From NCBI GenBank assembly GCA_009774765.1, contig VSOK01000020.1:1-44499 (forward strand): a stretch of 44,499 bases of DNA, given 5' to 3'. This document shows, in pieces, positions 16,501 to 23,665 of this stretch (position 1 is the stretch's first letter; every line of letters begins with the position of its first letter). Made by a program: the position numbers and the translations under genes. This DNA comes from Bacteroidales bacterium (GTDB taxonomy: Bacteria > Bacteroidota > Bacteroidia > Bacteroidales > UBA932). A model generated the notes under the pieces. That model did no database searches, was not told the origin of the DNA, and saw nothing but the letters and a program-made list of their open reading frames with translations.

Positions 16501-19082
16501 ATCCCGACGGACTTACAATGCTGACTTTCTCCACTGACAGGAAATCCTACGGCACAGGAGACGAAGCGACAGTATATATCCCAGCCTCAGAGAACGGAAG
16601 GGCACTCGTAAGCATAGAGAACGCGGCAGGAGTAATATCCCGTGAATGGGTCAGCACCTCCGCTGACCGCGAGACACCTTACAGATTCCGGGTAACAGAG
16701 GATATGGCACCCAATTTCTATGTGCATATCACATTGCTCCAGCCGCACGGAAGCACCGCCAATGATCTCCCGATAAGAATGTACGGTGTCCAGCCGGTAT
16801 CGGTGGAGAACAAAGCGTCACATCTGACTCCGGTAATCTCAGCCCCTGAAGTGATAAGGCCACAGAAAGAATTCACGGTAAAGGTCAGAGAAAAGAACGG
16901 CAGACCGATGGCTTATACGATAGCCATAGTGGATGAAGGCCTTCTTGACCTGACATCGTTCAAGACACCTGATCCTTGGAAGGCTATGTATGCCCGCGAA
17001 GCTCTCGGAGTAAAGACCTGGGATTTGTTCGATGACGTGGTGGGAGCGTTCAGCGGAAGATTTTCACCTCTTTTCAGCGTCGGAGGAGACGAGACCATCA
17101 ACCACAACGCCCAAAAGGACAACCGTTTCAATCCTGCGGTAAAATTCCTCGGACCTTTCACGCTCAAAGGCAGGGCGGAAAACACCCATAAGGTAACACT
17201 CCCTATGTATGTAGGCTCTGTCAGGATAATGGTAGTGGCCTGCTCCGAAGGAGCATTCGGAAGCGCGTCTGAGACCAGACCTGTCAGAAACCCTCTTATG
17301 GTGCTTTCTTCGCTTCCGAGAGTTCTCGGGACCAACGAGGAAGTATCACTGCCGGTCAACGTATTCGCTATGGAAGACGGCATACGCAATGTGAAGGTAT
17401 CAGCCTCGGTCAACGGTCCGGTAGAGATATCCGGTCCGGAAGAAACAGTTATTACATTCTCCGAACCTGGAGACAGGCTGGCCGGATTCAAGCTCCGCAC
17501 AACAGGAAGAAACGGCAACGCCACAATCACCCTCACAGCAGAAGGCAACGGCCACAGCGCGCAGGAGAAGATAAATATACGTGTGAGGAATCCCGAACCG
17601 GCCGTAACTTCAGCCTCCGCCAAAGTCATAGGCAAGGGAGAAGAAGCGGAGTTCACATTCACTCCTTTCAAATCCGATGACACGGAATGGGCTGAACTCA
17701 GCCTCACAAGCTTTCCTGCGATAGATTTCAACGGATGCTTCAGTTTCGTAAGCGACTACAGGCACTATTGCACGGAACAGCTTGTATCCAAAGGACTTAC
17801 GATGCTGTATCTCAAAAACCTCGTATCCGATGAAAATGCGGAAAGTGCAGATATGCAGATTCCAGAAATCCTTAAACTCCTGTATTCACGCCAGCTTCCT
17901 GACGGAGGATTCACATATTGGCCAGGAAACACGCAAGCAAACGAATGGGTGAGCTCAATGGCCGGACATTTTATGACAGAAGCCGCATCAAAAGGATATG
18001 AAGTGAACAAAGGAGCCCTGGCAAGCTGGAAAAACTTCCAGAAACGCTGCGTCCGCAACTACAGGACAGTCCCTGGAGGACAATCCTACGACCTCATACA
18101 GGCATACCGTCTCTACACGCTCGCGCTTGCATCTGCACCCGAGACAGGAGCTATGAACAGGATGCTTGAAGACAGCAATCTGTCAGAACAGGCCATGTGG
18201 AGACTGGCGGCCGCATACGCAATATCCGGCAACAAGAATGCTGCAACCGGAATCATAGGCAGCCTGAAAGCCGATGTCACACCGTACAGCAGCACAGACA
18301 TGACATTCGGCTCGCCTCTCAGAGACATAGCTATGTATATAGAGACATACGTTCTTGCGGATGACATAGCTTCCGCAATGAAGCTGTCATCAAAACTTGC
18401 CGAGGAGCTGGACACGGACATCACGACACAGACCACGGCATTCGCCTCCGTAGCGATGGGAAGACTTTCAGAAAAGGCAAACACCGGTACGCTGAAGGCT
18501 ACCGTAAATTCAAACAAAGCCGAAAGCGCGAAAAGCGTCTACACGGAAAGCATTGATACCGGCACAGGCGAAGTGAATGTCAGAAACCTCTCCGGAGGAG
18601 ACATATACGCCGTGCTCACCACAAGAAGACAGCCAGCACCGGAAGAAGCCTCCGCTGCATCATCCGGACTCTCCATAAGAGTAAGCTACAGCGACCTGTC
18701 CGGCGAAGAGCTTGACCCTCAAAGCATCCGGCAGGGCACGGACTTCACTGCGACAGTAACCGTATCGAATACAAGCGGTACAGACAACTACACCAACCTC
18801 GCGCTTTCACTGAGGATTCCTTCCGGATGGGAAATATTCAATACAAGACTGTTCGGCAACGGCCAGGAAGACGTACAGGCGCATATACAATACAATGACA
18901 TACGCGATGATATGGCGGTGTATTATTTCAATCTGCCGAAAGGGAAATCCGCCACATTCACAACAAGGCTTCACGCGGCATACCAGGGAACATTCATCAT
19001 ACCTTCCACAGTATGCGAAGCCATGTACGACACTTCCGTCTACGCACGTACATCCCCGATAAGGACATCCGTAACCAAATGA
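13584..19082 (+). CDS. Bacterial alpha-2-macroglobulin lipoprotein with thioester motif
   Basis: This 1832-residue protein is a bacterial alpha-2-macroglobulin (YfhM-like). Such proteins trap proteases in the periplasm and are thought to guard the cell when the envelope is breached. The signal ends LLLCSC (lipid Cys22). Macroglobulin-type segments include GFVYGERGVWRPGDTLHI (about 620-637), YTIAIVDEGLLDLTSFK (about 1111-1127) and the linker LPMYVGSVRIMVVACSEGAFG (about 1207 onward). The thioester motif is intact as HYCTEQL (Cys1396, Gln1399), so covalent capture is plausible. The end has a conserved AAYQGTFIIPSTVCEAMYD segment. An in-frame second ATG at 13587 is an equally possible start. Its stop overlaps the start of pbpC by 4 bases, as expected for the known A2M-PBP1C pairing. 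Confidence 0.92.
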   Translation: MMRSIKTVAAMLTFLPLLLCSCGRTEDAPSAFSEYIKAYTGGIINENSSIRIEFTAPVPGAEAGAEADARLFSFSPSLKGSAIWNGSSILEFIPENLQQGTTYKASVRLDRIIHGKAAKDIKKFNFQFSVASKEASLDIDHILVSETDPESADIYGTISFSSQTDPEDVRKMLKCTFGGKTWKVHISQDKASDRFSFTFEGLPRPAKPESADIIFDGKEYGFRNRQKVSTEIPDTGSFHILEAKLNDGADPYIDIRFSDPLPKDFNPDGFITLSGAGRYYTRTEDNSVKLYYDSFNADKLELAVSSKIRNATGSRLLTSYRKAFTRESLKPAVTIPLKGTIMPDTDHLILPFSAVSLSAVDLHIIKIYESNALMFLQDNSLSESSSLRRSGRLIYKKHIRLDTDPGKDLHRWQDFSIDLSGLMKQEPGAIYRIRLSFRQEYSLYGNQASMASSETQMINLSSGEMTAEDEAVWDEPYPYYYYNSYDWEKYRWKDRDNPAAPSYYMVSERFPECNLMASRLGIVVKSAESGNAWITVSDIMTAGPVSGADVTVYNYQLRPIGSGKTDKNGFLDIKPEGKAFAVKAQHGQSISYIKVIDGYEKSLSRFDTGGQKVTGGIKGFVYGERGVWRPGDTLHITLMTDDREHTLPQGHPATMELYNPLGQFYAKQVNTQSVKGLYTYHIPTSQDDPTGTWNAYFKVGGATFHKALAIETIRPNRLKINLGIKDKILSAGQRTTMDIKADWLTGPAASGLKVNVDISLGRNGTSFKDYPGYTFVNPLSKFTSSTSVLLSTTLDSKGASSVQVTLPAAENAPGMLTANLICRVSEPGGDESIITESIPFSPYSSYVGIMLPGEDDIIETDTDHRFKTVTTDKEGRKIKGHTIEYRIYRIDWKWWWESRSDMLDSYINSTDAQIISKGTIRLDSGEAEIPFRISYPDWGRYLIYVKDLDSGHSCGGTVYADWPSWRGRSGKTDPDGLTMLTFSTDRKSYGTGDEATVYIPASENGRALVSIENAAGVISREWVSTSADRETPYRFRVTEDMAPNFYVHITLLQPHGSTANDLPIRMYGVQPVSVENKASHLTPVISAPEVIRPQKEFTVKVREKNGRPMAYTIAIVDEGLLDLTSFKTPDPWKAMYAREALGVKTWDLFDDVVGAFSGRFSPLFSVGGDETINHNAQKDNRFNPAVKFLGPFTLKGRAENTHKVTLPMYVGSVRIMVVACSEGAFGSASETRPVRNPLMVLSSLPRVLGTNEEVSLPVNVFAMEDGIRNVKVSASVNGPVEISGPEETVITFSEPGDRLAGFKLRTTGRNGNATITLTAEGNGHSAQEKINIRVRNPEPAVTSASAKVIGKGEEAEFTFTPFKSDDTEWAELSLTSFPAIDFNGCFSFVSDYRHYCTEQLVSKGLTMLYLKNLVSDENAESADMQIPEILKLLYSRQLPDGGFTYWPGNTQANEWVSSMAGHFMTEAASKGYEVNKGALASWKNFQKRCVRNYRTVPGGQSYDLIQAYRLYTLALASAPETGAMNRMLEDSNLSEQAMWRLAAAYAISGNKNAATGIIGSLKADVTPYSSTDMTFGSPLRDIAMYIETYVLADDIASAMKLSSKLAEELDTDITTQTTAFASVAMGRLSEKANTGTLKATVNSNKAESAKSVYTESIDTGTGEVNVRNLSGGDIYAVLTTRRQPAPEEASAASSGLSIRVSYSDLSGEELDPQSIRQGTDFTATVTVSNTSGTDNYTNLALSLRIPSGWEIFNTRLFGNGQEDVQAHIQYNDIRDDMAVYYFNLPKGKSATFTTRLHAAYQGTFIIPSTVCEAMYDTSVYARTSPIRTSVTK

Positions 19083-21364
19083 CGGGAAAAAAGACATACG
19101 GACGGTCAAAAAGACACAGGGCCATATACCTTACGGCAACGGTCCTGTGCCTTATATGTATCTGTTATATATTCTGCCTTCCAAAAGACCTGTTTTCAGG
19201 CACGGTCTACTCCACCGTCATCACGGACAGGAACGGGGAACTGCTCGGAGCACGTATTGCAGACGACGGGCAATGGAGATTCCCTCCTGCCGATACGGTA
19301 CCGGAGAGATTCGCAAAAGCACTTATAGAATTCGAGGACAGGCATTTCCGTCTCCACCCTGGAGTAAATCCGGTATCCCTGGTACGGGCTGCCTCCCAAA
19401 ACATCAGAAACAGGAAGACCGTCAGCGGAGGAAGCACAATTACGATGCAGGTCATCCGTATGTCAAGGCAGAAAGAGAGAAATCTCATTCAGAAAGGCAT
19501 TGAAGCCATACTTGCCACAAGACTCGAACTCAGATGTACAAAAGATGAAATACTGGCACTGTATACGGCACACGCCCCTTTCGGAGGCAATGTGGTCGGA
19601 CTGGAGGCCGCATCGTGGAGATATTTCGGCAGGCCGGCAGAAGAGCTTTCCTGGGGAGAGTCCGCGACCCTGGCCGTCCTGCCCAATTCACCGTCGATAA
19701 TACATCCCGGCAAAAACAGGGCTCTGCTGAAAGAGAAACGCGACAGGCTGCTTGCGCGACTGAGAGACAGGGGCACAATAGACAACAGCACATACGGACT
19801 CGCCATATCCGAAGCTCTGCCCGAAGCTCCTCTGCCACTTCCGCAATATGCACCACATCTGACAGAATCACTGTATCAGACAGCAAAAGGGAAACATACG
19901 AAGACATCCATAGACCTCGGACTGCAGAAAAAAGTTGAACTTGCAGCTGAAAGGTGGCGCAATGAATTCAGCCGCGGCGACATAAATGACCTTGCCGCAA
20001 TCATCATCAATGTGCATACCTCTGAAACGGTCGCCTACTGCGGCAACGCGGACTTCGCAAGCGGAAGGTCCGGAAGCTATGTCGACATCTTGCGTTCTCC
20101 AAGAAGCACGGGAAGCATACTGAAACCGTTTCTGTACTGCGCCGCATTGCAGGACGGGGAAATCCTGCCGGGGACGCTTCTTCCGGACATCCCTATCAAC
20201 ATCAACGGATTCTCACCGCAGAACTTCGACTTGAACTTCTATGGAGCCGTCCCCGCGGACCAGGCTCTGGCAAGATCACTCAATGTCCCGGCAGTAAATA
20301 TGCTCCGGAACTACGGTGTGCCCAAATTCCACGACCTGCTCAAAAAGGCAGGAATGTCAACCCTGACCAGACCGGCATCAGACTACGGCCTGTCTCTGAT
20401 TCTCGGCGGTGCGGAAGGAAGCCTTGCCGAAATCACCGCAATATATGCCGATATGGCAGCAATCATGAACGGGGATATGGCACCGGACAAGTTTCCGCTT
20501 ACCGACAGGACTGCCATCCATTATACATTCGAAGCGTTGAAAGAAGTCAACCGTCCTGATGAAATGGACTGGAAAATGATTTCTTCCGTCAGGAAAGTAG
20601 CATGGAAGACCGGGACAAGCTTCGGATTCAGAGACGGATGGGCTGTAGGTGTCACTCCGGACTATGCAGTCGGAGTATGGGCAGGCAATGCCTCAGGACA
20701 AGGCAGTCCTGGACTTACGGGAGCGAGGACAGCCGGACCTGTGATGTTTGACCTGTTCAACATACTTCCTCGGTCAGGATGGTTCAGCGAACCGGACTAC
20801 GGTGAATACATTACCGCTGAGGTCTGCCGTAGTTCAGGACACCTGAAAGGCATCCACTGCGACAAATGCGACACCCTCATTCTTCCTAAAGCCTCGCTCA
20901 GAAGCAGCCCCTGCCCATATCACAGGGAAGTGCCCCTCACAAATGACGGGAAATACCGTGCAGGAAGCCCCAAGGCCGGCACAAGGCAGGAAAAGATGTT
21001 CATTCTTCCCCCTTCGATGGAATGGTACTACAAAGAGCAACATCCGGAATACAGACCGCTGCCTCCACTTATGAACGGCACCCCGGACAGTTCAGGCAAT
21101 TTCATCCCGATGGATTTCATATACCCCGAAAGCGGAAGCACCATATATCTTCCGAAACAGATTGACGGCACTGTAAAGGGCATAACCGTAACACTGGCGC
21201 ACAGCAACCCGGAAACGACCGTCTATTGGCATCTGGATGACAGTTATATGGGAGAGACGCGATATATACACAACCTCAACATCATACCGTCGCGTGGAAG
21301 GCATACCATAACAGCAGTTGATGCTGACGGAAATACTATCTCCACCAGCATCAACATCGATTGA
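19079..21364 (+). CDS. pbpC: Penicillin-binding protein 1C (glycosyltransferase/transpeptidase)
   Basis: This 761-residue bifunctional peptidoglycan synthase has a cytoplasmic basic tail and one membrane helix (about 15-34). The GT51 glycosyltransferase domain has the catalytic Glu86 in EFEDRHF, GGSTITMQ and RRYFGRP-like WRYFGRPAEELSWGESA. The transpeptidase domain has SxxK (Ser346-Ile-Leu-Lys349), SxN (Ser400-Leu-Asn402) and KTG (Lys510). A beta-rich PBP1C C-terminal domain ends TAVDADGNTISTSINID. I placed the start at 19079, where ATG overlaps the TGA of the A2M gene; earlier in-frame starts lie wholly inside that gene. PBP1C paired with A2M is thought to repair peptidoglycan while A2M blocks proteases. 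Ends 45 bases from the convergent galM; no strong terminator seen between them. Confidence 0.95.
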   Translation: MTGKKTYGRSKRHRAIYLTATVLCLICICYIFCLPKDLFSGTVYSTVITDRNGELLGARIADDGQWRFPPADTVPERFAKALIEFEDRHFRLHPGVNPVSLVRAASQNIRNRKTVSGGSTITMQVIRMSRQKERNLIQKGIEAILATRLELRCTKDEILALYTAHAPFGGNVVGLEAASWRYFGRPAEELSWGESATLAVLPNSPSIIHPGKNRALLKEKRDRLLARLRDRGTIDNSTYGLAISEALPEAPLPLPQYAPHLTESLYQTAKGKHTKTSIDLGLQKKVELAAERWRNEFSRGDINDLAAIIINVHTSETVAYCGNADFASGRSGSYVDILRSPRSTGSILKPFLYCAALQDGEILPGTLLPDIPININGFSPQNFDLNFYGAVPADQALARSLNVPAVNMLRNYGVPKFHDLLKKAGMSTLTRPASDYGLSLILGGAEGSLAEITAIYADMAAIMNGDMAPDKFPLTDRTAIHYTFEALKEVNRPDEMDWKMISSVRKVAWKTGTSFGFRDGWAVGVTPDYAVGVWAGNASGQGSPGLTGARTAGPVMFDLFNILPRSGWFSEPDYGEYITAEVCRSSGHLKGIHCDKCDTLILPKASLRSSPCPYHREVPLTNDGKYRAGSPKAGTRQEKMFILPPSMEWYYKEQHPEYRPLPPLMNGTPDSSGNFIPMDFIYPESGSTIYLPKQIDGTVKGITVTLAHSNPETTVYWHLDDSYMGETRYIHNLNIIPSRGRHTITAVDADGNTISTSINID

Positions 21365-21409
21365 TCAGCCTTTTGCCTTATCATAATTCTGACAAGGCTT
21401 CAATAAAAT

Positions 21410-22534
21410 CTATTTCACCCCGAAACGGTATACACAAGTATGAGTATAGGTGTCTCCCGGCAGAAGAAGTGTAGACGGGAAGTTCCGGTGGTGAGGAGAA
21501 TCAGGATATTTCTGCGTCTCCAAGGCAAGTGATTCGCGGTAGCGCAGAGGCTTGCCATATTTTCCTGAAGACTTTCCATTGAAGAAGTTTCCGCTATAGA
21601 ACTGGAGAGCAGGCTGGTCTGTAAACACTTCAAGCAGTCTTCCGCTTGCAGGCTCATATACAGATGCGGCAAACTCAACTTCATTGCTGGTCTTCCTGTC
21701 AAGAACCCAGTTGTGGTCATATCCGCCTCCGTTGGCAAGCTGTTCATTCTCTTCACCGATACGCTCTCCTATGGTATGAGGCTCCCTGAAATCGAAAGGA
21801 GTGCCGGTAACATCGGCTATTTCGCCTGAAGGAATCAGATATTTGTCCACCGGAGTAGTATGTCCCGCATTTATTGTCATGACATTGTCGAGTATCGTAC
21901 CGTTGCCCTCACCCTTGAGGTTGAAGAAAGAGTGATGTGATATGTTCACAAAAGTAGGAGCATCAGTCGTCGCCGCATAGCTGACAGTAAACTCGTTGCC
22001 GGAATTCAAGGCATAAGTCATACGGATATCGATATTGCCCGGATAACCGTCCTGTCCGTCAGGATGGACATACGAAAGCACCAGAGTGCTGTCATTGTGC
22101 GAAACGACATCCCAGACCACCATATCAAGACCCTTCAGACCTCCGTGGAGAGTCTGTCCGTTGTTGTTCTTTGGAAGAGACCATGATTTGCCGTCTATTT
22201 CAATATGACCTCCTGCAATCCTGTTTGCATAAGGTCCTACGACAGCCCCGAGAAATCTCTCTCCCTTATTATCGACATAGTCATTTATATTGTTGTATCC
22301 CAACACTATATCCTCATATTTCCCGTTTCTGTCAGGAGTCCACAGAGCCACGACGCGCGCACCGAAATTAGTCACCTGCATAGCGATGTCGCCAGCCTCA
22401 AGAGTGTAGATTCCGACCTGCTTGCCGTCCACAGTCGTTTCAAATTTGTCAGAAGGGAAGAACTGTATGCCCTTGTCCTCTGAGCAGGCGGCCAGAACGG
22501 CAGCCGCAAAAATAAAAGCCAATGTCTTTTTCAT
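21410..22534 (-). CDS. Aldose 1-epimerase (mutarotase), lipoprotein form
   Basis: This 374-residue protein matches aldose 1-epimerase (GalM), which interconverts alpha and beta anomers of hexoses. Visible family parts: VTNFGARVVALWTPDRNGK, VVGPYANRIAGG, NNGQTLHGGLKGLD (substrate-binding His), the catalytic ISHHSFFNLKG, and the C-terminal ALETQKYPDSPHH with the catalytic Glu. Unlike cytosolic GalM it has a lipoprotein signal (lipobox LAAC, Cys17), so it acts in the periplasm or at a membrane surface. The start at 22534 (MKKTLAFIF) is chosen over 22549 for the signal. It follows wzz by 24 bases. Whether it serves the polysaccharide pathway or simply sugar uptake cannot be told. Confidence 0.9.
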   Translation of the reverse strand: MKKTLAFIFAAAVLAACSEDKGIQFFPSDKFETTVDGKQVGIYTLEAGDIAMQVTNFGARVVALWTPDRNGKYEDIVLGYNNINDYVDNKGERFLGAVVGPYANRIAGGHIEIDGKSWSLPKNNNGQTLHGGLKGLDMVVWDVVSHNDSTLVLSYVHPDGQDGYPGNIDIRMTYALNSGNEFTVSYAATTDAPTFVNISHHSFFNLKGEGNGTILDNVMTINAGHTTPVDKYLIPSGEIADVTGTPFDFREPHTIGERIGEENEQLANGGGYDHNWVLDRKTSNEVEFAASVYEPASGRLLEVFTDQPALQFYSGNFFNGKSSGKYGKPLRYRESLALETQKYPDSPHHRNFPSTLLLPGDTYTHTCVYRFGVK

Positions 22535-22558
22535 CATATAATCATTCAAATATATCTT

Positions 22559-23650
22559 CTATTTCTCCTCCCTGAATCCGGCAAGCAGTTTCCTTCCGAA
22601 CAGTATCCAGGCCGCAGCACCAGCCGCAGCGAGGAAAACAAACCCGACAAGGATCATCATCTTCGACGGCTTGGAAGCCTTGAGAGGCACTATGGCCGGC
22701 TGGAGTACAGTATATACCGGCGTACTCTCCTGCACCTTTGCCTTTGCCAGCTGAAGCTGCTGCGCCATCTGGTTGTAGAGGTTATAACTGAGAGACATCT
22801 CATTCTGGAGACGCTCCTGTTCTATACGCGCACTCCTCAACGCGATATTCTGGTTGGAATCCATATATCCCGCGTATGCCTGCTGGGCGGCATAATAGTT
22901 CCTCTGGGCCTCATCAAACAGGGACTGGGTGAACTCAAGGTCGTGACGCGCCTTGTTTGTACGGTATTCACTCACATAATCCTGAAGATCGCGCATTACG
23001 ACATCAGTCAATGTCGCTGAAATCATAGGATCCTGCATAGTCACAGAAATAGTCACTACAGAAGTCTTCTTGTCCACAGACACGCTGATCCTGTCACGGA
23101 GGCTGCGCACCACGGACATTTCATCTTTATTTAGATGAAACGGATCTCTCGTGCCGTCACCTGAAGGCTCTTCATCCCTGAACAATGACATGAACCATCC
23201 GAGAAGCTTGAACGGAGCCGCTGCCACCGCACTCCACCACGGAGAACGCAGCTCTTCAAAGACATAGTTATAGACATCCGTCTGCATATCTCCATCAAGA
23301 GACGTAACCTGTACATCAAAAAGTCCCACCATAAACGGCACAGAAGACACGACATCAGGATAAAGTTCAGGCAATACGGCATCAGTTCCCCCATTGCTGC
23401 CGAGGTTCACGCCGGCCATACTCGCCAATGCGCCAAGATTGCCGAGAGACTTGCCGTCAGCCGACTCGGAAGCAAGAGTCGCAGTGGTGGTGTACTCTTT
23501 CGGAATGCTGAACCCGACAACCAGGGCCAGCACCACGGCTATTCCGCAGCAGACATATATAAGCTTTCTGCCTTTCCATACCTCGCGGAAAAGTTCTACA
23601 AGATCGATTTCATCTTCAGATGTCTGCGGATATTCAATATTTTCATTCAT
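22559..23650 (-). CDS. Wzz-type polysaccharide chain-length / co-polymerase protein
   Basis: This 363-residue inner-membrane protein has the Wzz layout. A short cytoplasmic start (EDEIDLVELFREVWKGR) leads to TM1 at about residues 31-50, followed by IPKEYTTTATLASES. A long, helical, likely coiled-coil periplasmic part runs to about 330 (FTQSLFDEAQRNYYAAQQAYAG), with a proline-rich segment (TPVYTVLQPAIVPLKASKPSK) just before TM2 at about 331-352. It lacks a tyrosine-kinase domain, so it is the Wzz form and not the Wzc form. It should set chain length of a surface polysaccharide. It lies 15 bases after the Wza-like gene and belongs to the same operon. No glycosyltransferase or flippase gene is present in the window. 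Confidence 0.9.
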   Translation of the reverse strand: MNENIEYPQTSEDEIDLVELFREVWKGRKLIYVCCGIAVVLALVVGFSIPKEYTTTATLASESADGKSLGNLGALASMAGVNLGSNGGTDAVLPELYPDVVSSVPFMVGLFDVQVTSLDGDMQTDVYNYVFEELRSPWWSAVAAAPFKLLGWFMSLFRDEEPSGDGTRDPFHLNKDEMSVVRSLRDRISVSVDKKTSVVTISVTMQDPMISATLTDVVMRDLQDYVSEYRTNKARHDLEFTQSLFDEAQRNYYAAQQAYAGYMDSNQNIALRSARIEQERLQNEMSLSYNLYNQMAQQLQLAKAKVQESTPVYTVLQPAIVPLKASKPSKMMILVGFVFLAAAGAAAWILFGRKLLAGFREEK

Positions 23651-23665
23651 AATTCAATCAGAATA

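Noticed and set aside
16913..17731. 272-codon open frame opposite the A2M gene
   Set aside because: Ser/Thr/Pro-rich shadow translation with no promoter or domain; the plus-strand A2M is certain.
21365..21409. Terminator between pbpC and galM
   Set aside because: Only a weak 5-bp pairing (GCCTT/AAGGC) with a long loop is seen; not enough to call.
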